A stretch of DNA of 64,000 nt. Origin: Marinomonas sp. MED121 (lineage in GTDB: Bacteria > Pseudomonadota > Gammaproteobacteria > Pseudomonadales > Marinomonadaceae). The translations under genes were made by a program, and so were the position numbers. The notes under the pieces were generated by a model. That model saw only the letters and a list, made by a program, of their open reading frames with translations. It did not search any database and was not told the DNA's origin. This document shows positions 63,266 through 64,000 of this stretch, piece by piece. The DNA is taken from positions 54,909 through 118,908 of the forward strand of contig NZ_CH672434.1 in NCBI RefSeq assembly GCF_000153025.1, in the 5' to 3' direction. Position 1 is the first letter of the stretch. Each line of letters opens with the position of its first letter.

Positions 63266-63772
63266 ATGAGTAGCAATATAAAGAGTCATATGACACCTAA
63301 TCAAGACACGTCTTACCCTATTTTTCACCTTTTCATGCACTTGATAATAGGCGTTTTGTTTGGTGCTGGCCTTGCCATATCCGAGATGGCAAACCCAAAT
63401 GCGGTGTTAAGCTTTCTTGATGTTAGTGCTATTTTTACCCAAGACAGCCCTTTTAGTAAGAATGCGAATTGGAACCCAGATCTTATTTTTGTCATGGTAT
63501 CGGCCATTTCGATTGGCGTTTTAGCTTATGGCATTAAGCGCAAACTGCCTCAACCCAAGTTCTCATCAATTTGGCGACTACCAAGCAAGCTTACCTTAGA
63601 CAAACCTTTAATATTCGGTGCTATTTTGTTTGGAATTGGCTGGGGCCTAGCGGGTTATTGCCCAGGACCTGCATTAACCGCCCTAGTCAATAACCCAATG
63701 GAAGGGGTTTATTTTATCTCATCCATGTTAGTGGGAAGCTTTCTCTTTCAAACACTGGCAAAACTAAGATAA
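63266..63772 (+). CDS. YeeE/YedE-family sulfur-transport protein, second half (DUF6691)
   Basis: The 168-residue membrane protein carries LIIGVLFGAGLAISEMANPNAVLSFLD near the N-terminus and GWGLAGYCPGPALTAL, the second-half motif with its Cys. Together with the upstream gene it makes a complete transporter. A frameshifted, start-less frame after its stop (about 63781-63867) looks membrane-like but is not supported as a gene. Confidence 0.88.
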   Translation: MSSNIKSHMTPNQDTSYPIFHLFMHLIIGVLFGAGLAISEMANPNAVLSFLDVSAIFTQDSPFSKNANWNPDLIFVMVSAISIGVLAYGIKRKLPQPKFSSIWRLPSKLTLDKPLIFGAILFGIGWGLAGYCPGPALTALVNNPMEGVYFISSMLVGSFLFQTLAKLR

Positions 63773-63928
63773 AGCCTAGCCCCAATAGATTATTTTTCTT
63801 ACCATGGATGTCTGCTTTAGCTGCAGCCTTAGTTGCCGCCTTAGTTTGGATTCAATCCCTAAGCTGAATAAAATTAGTGGATTGTGATCACTAAGGCCTT
63901 CTCATTTTTATTTAATGGAACTTAATAA

Positions 63929-64000
63929 ATGAAACTCGATTCAATTCATATCTACCCAGTTAAATCTATTGCCGGCATTTCCCTTGAAACGAGCCAAGTA
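63929..64000 (+). CDS. MOSC-domain protein, N-terminal barrel (partial, 5' end only)
   Basis: The first 24 codons after an ATG read MKLDSIHIYPVKSIAGISLE, which matches the start of the MOSC N-terminal beta-barrel domain (PVKSxxGI). The rest lies outside the window. Such proteins are often involved in molybdenum or sulfur metabolism. Confidence 0.75.
   Translation, partial: MKLDSIHIYPVKSIAGISLETSQV

Noticed and set aside
63808..63867. 19-codon hydrophobic frame after the second YeeE/YedE gene
   Set aside because: It is very short, with no ribosome-binding site. The hydrophobic stretch could be chance.
1..64000. tRNA, rRNA or prophage genes
   Set aside because: I saw no tRNA or rRNA pattern, and no phage structural genes or integrase; the transposase and helicase are explained by the island.

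Overview
This window looks like the chromosome of a marine gammaproteobacterium, most probably an Oceanospirillales member near Marinomonas. That placement is inferred from gene content and AT-rich composition; no rRNA or other taxonomic marker gene is present. Most of the window is ordinary core or accessory metabolism in short operons. No tRNA, rRNA, CRISPR array or prophage structural gene was seen.

Region by region. 1-5.2 kb: an NIT-domain chemoreceptor cut by the window edge, a 265-bp MITE-like element, a small membrane protein, and a Na+/alanine symporter with a possibly structured leader. 5.2-11.5 kb: a complete haem-acquisition operon in the order hemP-hmuR-hmuS-hmuT-hmuU-hmuV behind a Fur-box-like sequence; hemP (50 codons) is easily missed. 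11.8-29 kb: small oxidoreductases, each paired with an AraC, TetR or LysR regulator, transporters, a decayed MFS gene, a MYG1 hydrolase, an Old Yellow Enzyme, and a 2-hydroxyacid dehydrogenase carrying an in-frame pentapeptide expansion.

29-39.3 kb is an accessory island. It contains a MACPF (perforin-like) protein, a Y1/HUH transposase with several truncated copies of its own 5' end, repeated fragments of the neighbouring LysR gene tail, an MFS exporter, a two-gene Hachiman-type anti-phage system (hamA-hamB), and the 3' remnant of a GIY-YIG/T5orf172-type nuclease. A 34-bp perfect direct repeat at 29032-29065 and 34643-34676 separates the LysR gene from what looks like its original terminator.

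40-64 kb: tandem DUF805 proteins, two GFA proteins, a serine-hydrolase plus phospholipase-D pair that resembles lipolytic effectors, threonine aldolase, a block of small genes (ynfA, tag, YciI and others), a wbuC-like cupin broken by one in-frame TGA, cysDN, trhP (yegQ), sodB, a TerB-domain protein, a split YeeE/YedE sulfur transporter, and the first codons of a MOSC-domain gene.

Two cross-cutting signals stand out. Short tandem arrays with a 13-18 bp period recur in many places, including three coding regions where the period is exactly 15 bp and the frame is kept. The 29-35 kb segment is also a mosaic of transposon-end and LysR-tail fragments.
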